5,430 bases of DNA from Oscillospiraceae bacterium (GTDB lineage: Bacteria > Bacillota_A > Clostridia > Oscillospirales > CAG-272): the NCBI GenBank assembly GCA_015064195.1, contig SVSO01000205.1, positions 1-5,430 of the forward strand. Direction: 5' to 3'. This document shows, in pieces, positions 5,010 through 5,430 of the stretch. The notes beneath the pieces were generated by a model. The model did not search any database. It saw nothing but the letters and a program-made list of their open reading frames with translations, and had not been told where the DNA came from. The position numbers were made by a program, and so were the translations under genes. The first letter of the stretch is position 1; every line of letters starts with the position of its first letter.

Positions 5010-5430
5010 ATATCAGCGTACTGTAGTCGATAACGACCTTTTCGCCTGTTTCGATGGAGCGGATGGCTGCGTTGCAGCAGTAGAGCGTCTTCGCGCCTTC
5101 GATGACCTCGTGGGAGACCTTATCGCCGAAGAGGATGGCGCGGCACATTTCGTTGCATTCCATGATGGCGTTGTGGGAATTGATGGTCACGTCGCGCGTC
5201 TCCTGCTTGCCGTCCGGACGGTGGATGATGACCTGCTTTGTGACGTTGTTTGTCTCGATGGTGCCCTCGGTGCCATAGAGCATGGTCTGCATGGAGTAGG
5301 GCGCGATGGAGCCGAGCGAGGTGTAGACGCGGCCGATCACGCCGTTCGGCAGGCGGAATACCGATTCGCTGGTATCCTCCACCGGCCAGTCGGGGCGGCA
5401 CTTATAGGTGCCCATGGCAAAGACCTCGGT
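5008..5430 (-). CDS. Gfo/Idh/MocA family oxidoreductase, C-terminal part (5' end outside window)
   Basis: The last 140 residues of a protein whose start lies beyond the right edge; the frame stays open to base 5430, so the Met at 5413-5415 is internal. The segment matches the C-terminal alpha/beta domain of NAD(P)-dependent sugar and inositol dehydrogenases of the Gfo/Idh/MocA family. It has the sheet-forming SVFRLPNGVIGRVYTSLGS, a conserved LYGTEGTIETNN turn, and the typical ending GAKTLYCCNAAIRSIETGEK. The NAD-binding Rossmann domain and the catalytic lysine motif are not visible, so cofactor and substrate cannot be stated. It is co-transcribed with the sugar-binding lipoprotein downstream (stop codon inside the latter's Shine-Dalgarno), which suggests a role in sugar or sugar-derivative catabolism. 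The family call is confident; the exact reaction is unknown. Confidence 0.88.
   Translation of the reverse strand, partial: TEVFAMGTYKCRPDWPVEDTSESVFRLPNGVIGRVYTSLGSIAPYSMQTMLYGTEGTIETNNVTKQVIIHRPDGKQETRDVTINSHNAIMECNEMCRAILFGDKVSHEVIEGAKTLYCCNAAIRSIETGEKVVIDYSTLI

Noticed and set aside
4196..5026. A 276-codon plus-strand open frame
   Set aside because: It is the antisense shadow of the solute-binding protein gene in G+C-rich coding DNA. Its composition is a by-product of the opposite strand.

Overview
The window most likely comes from an endospore-forming Firmicute of class Clostridia, of the kind common in animal guts. Evidence: a recognisable alpha/beta-type small acid-soluble spore protein (SASP) start, strong AGGAG-type ribosome binding sites, near-consensus vegetative promoters, a Clostridia-like lipoprotein sugar-binding protein, and G+C-rich genes separated by A+T-rich gaps (by eye). 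Genus cannot be read from this stretch.

Layout. 15-896 (minus): rsmA/ksgA, the 16S rRNA dimethyladenosine transferase. 940-1135: a consensus promoter on the plus strand, a tRNA-Thr (anticodon CGU) with encoded CCA, and its intrinsic terminator. The likely ksgA promoter lies in the same gap, face to face with the tRNA promoter. 1136-1494: about 360 bases with no convincing gene but with repeats, a strong hairpin and a short coding-like relic. 1495-2817 (minus): a stand-alone AAA_14/DUF4143 ATPase with its own promoter. 2870-3122: A+T-rich, no gene, with inverted repeats. 3123-3227 (minus): a 34-codon SASP reading frame with an excellent ribosome binding site that stops just after the germination-protease site, so it looks like a truncated gene. 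3228-3484: three consecutive hairpins, the one nearest 3485 being the likely terminator of the next operon. 3485-4990 (minus): a lipoprotein extracellular solute-binding protein. 5008-5430 (minus): the C-terminal part of a Gfo/Idh/MocA-family oxidoreductase that runs off the window.

How they work together. The last two genes form the 3' end of a minus-strand carbohydrate operon: the oxidoreductase stop codon overlaps the binding protein's Shine-Dalgarno sequence, so their translation is probably coupled. ksgA and the tRNA are translation housekeeping genes with closely packed opposed promoters. The ATPase is an isolated accessory gene. No CRISPR array, transposase, rRNA or phage gene was seen, and nothing here amounts to a convincing new multi-gene system. 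The most unusual items are the truncated spore protein with its inverted-repeat junction, the hairpin cluster upstream of it, and the face-to-face promoters.
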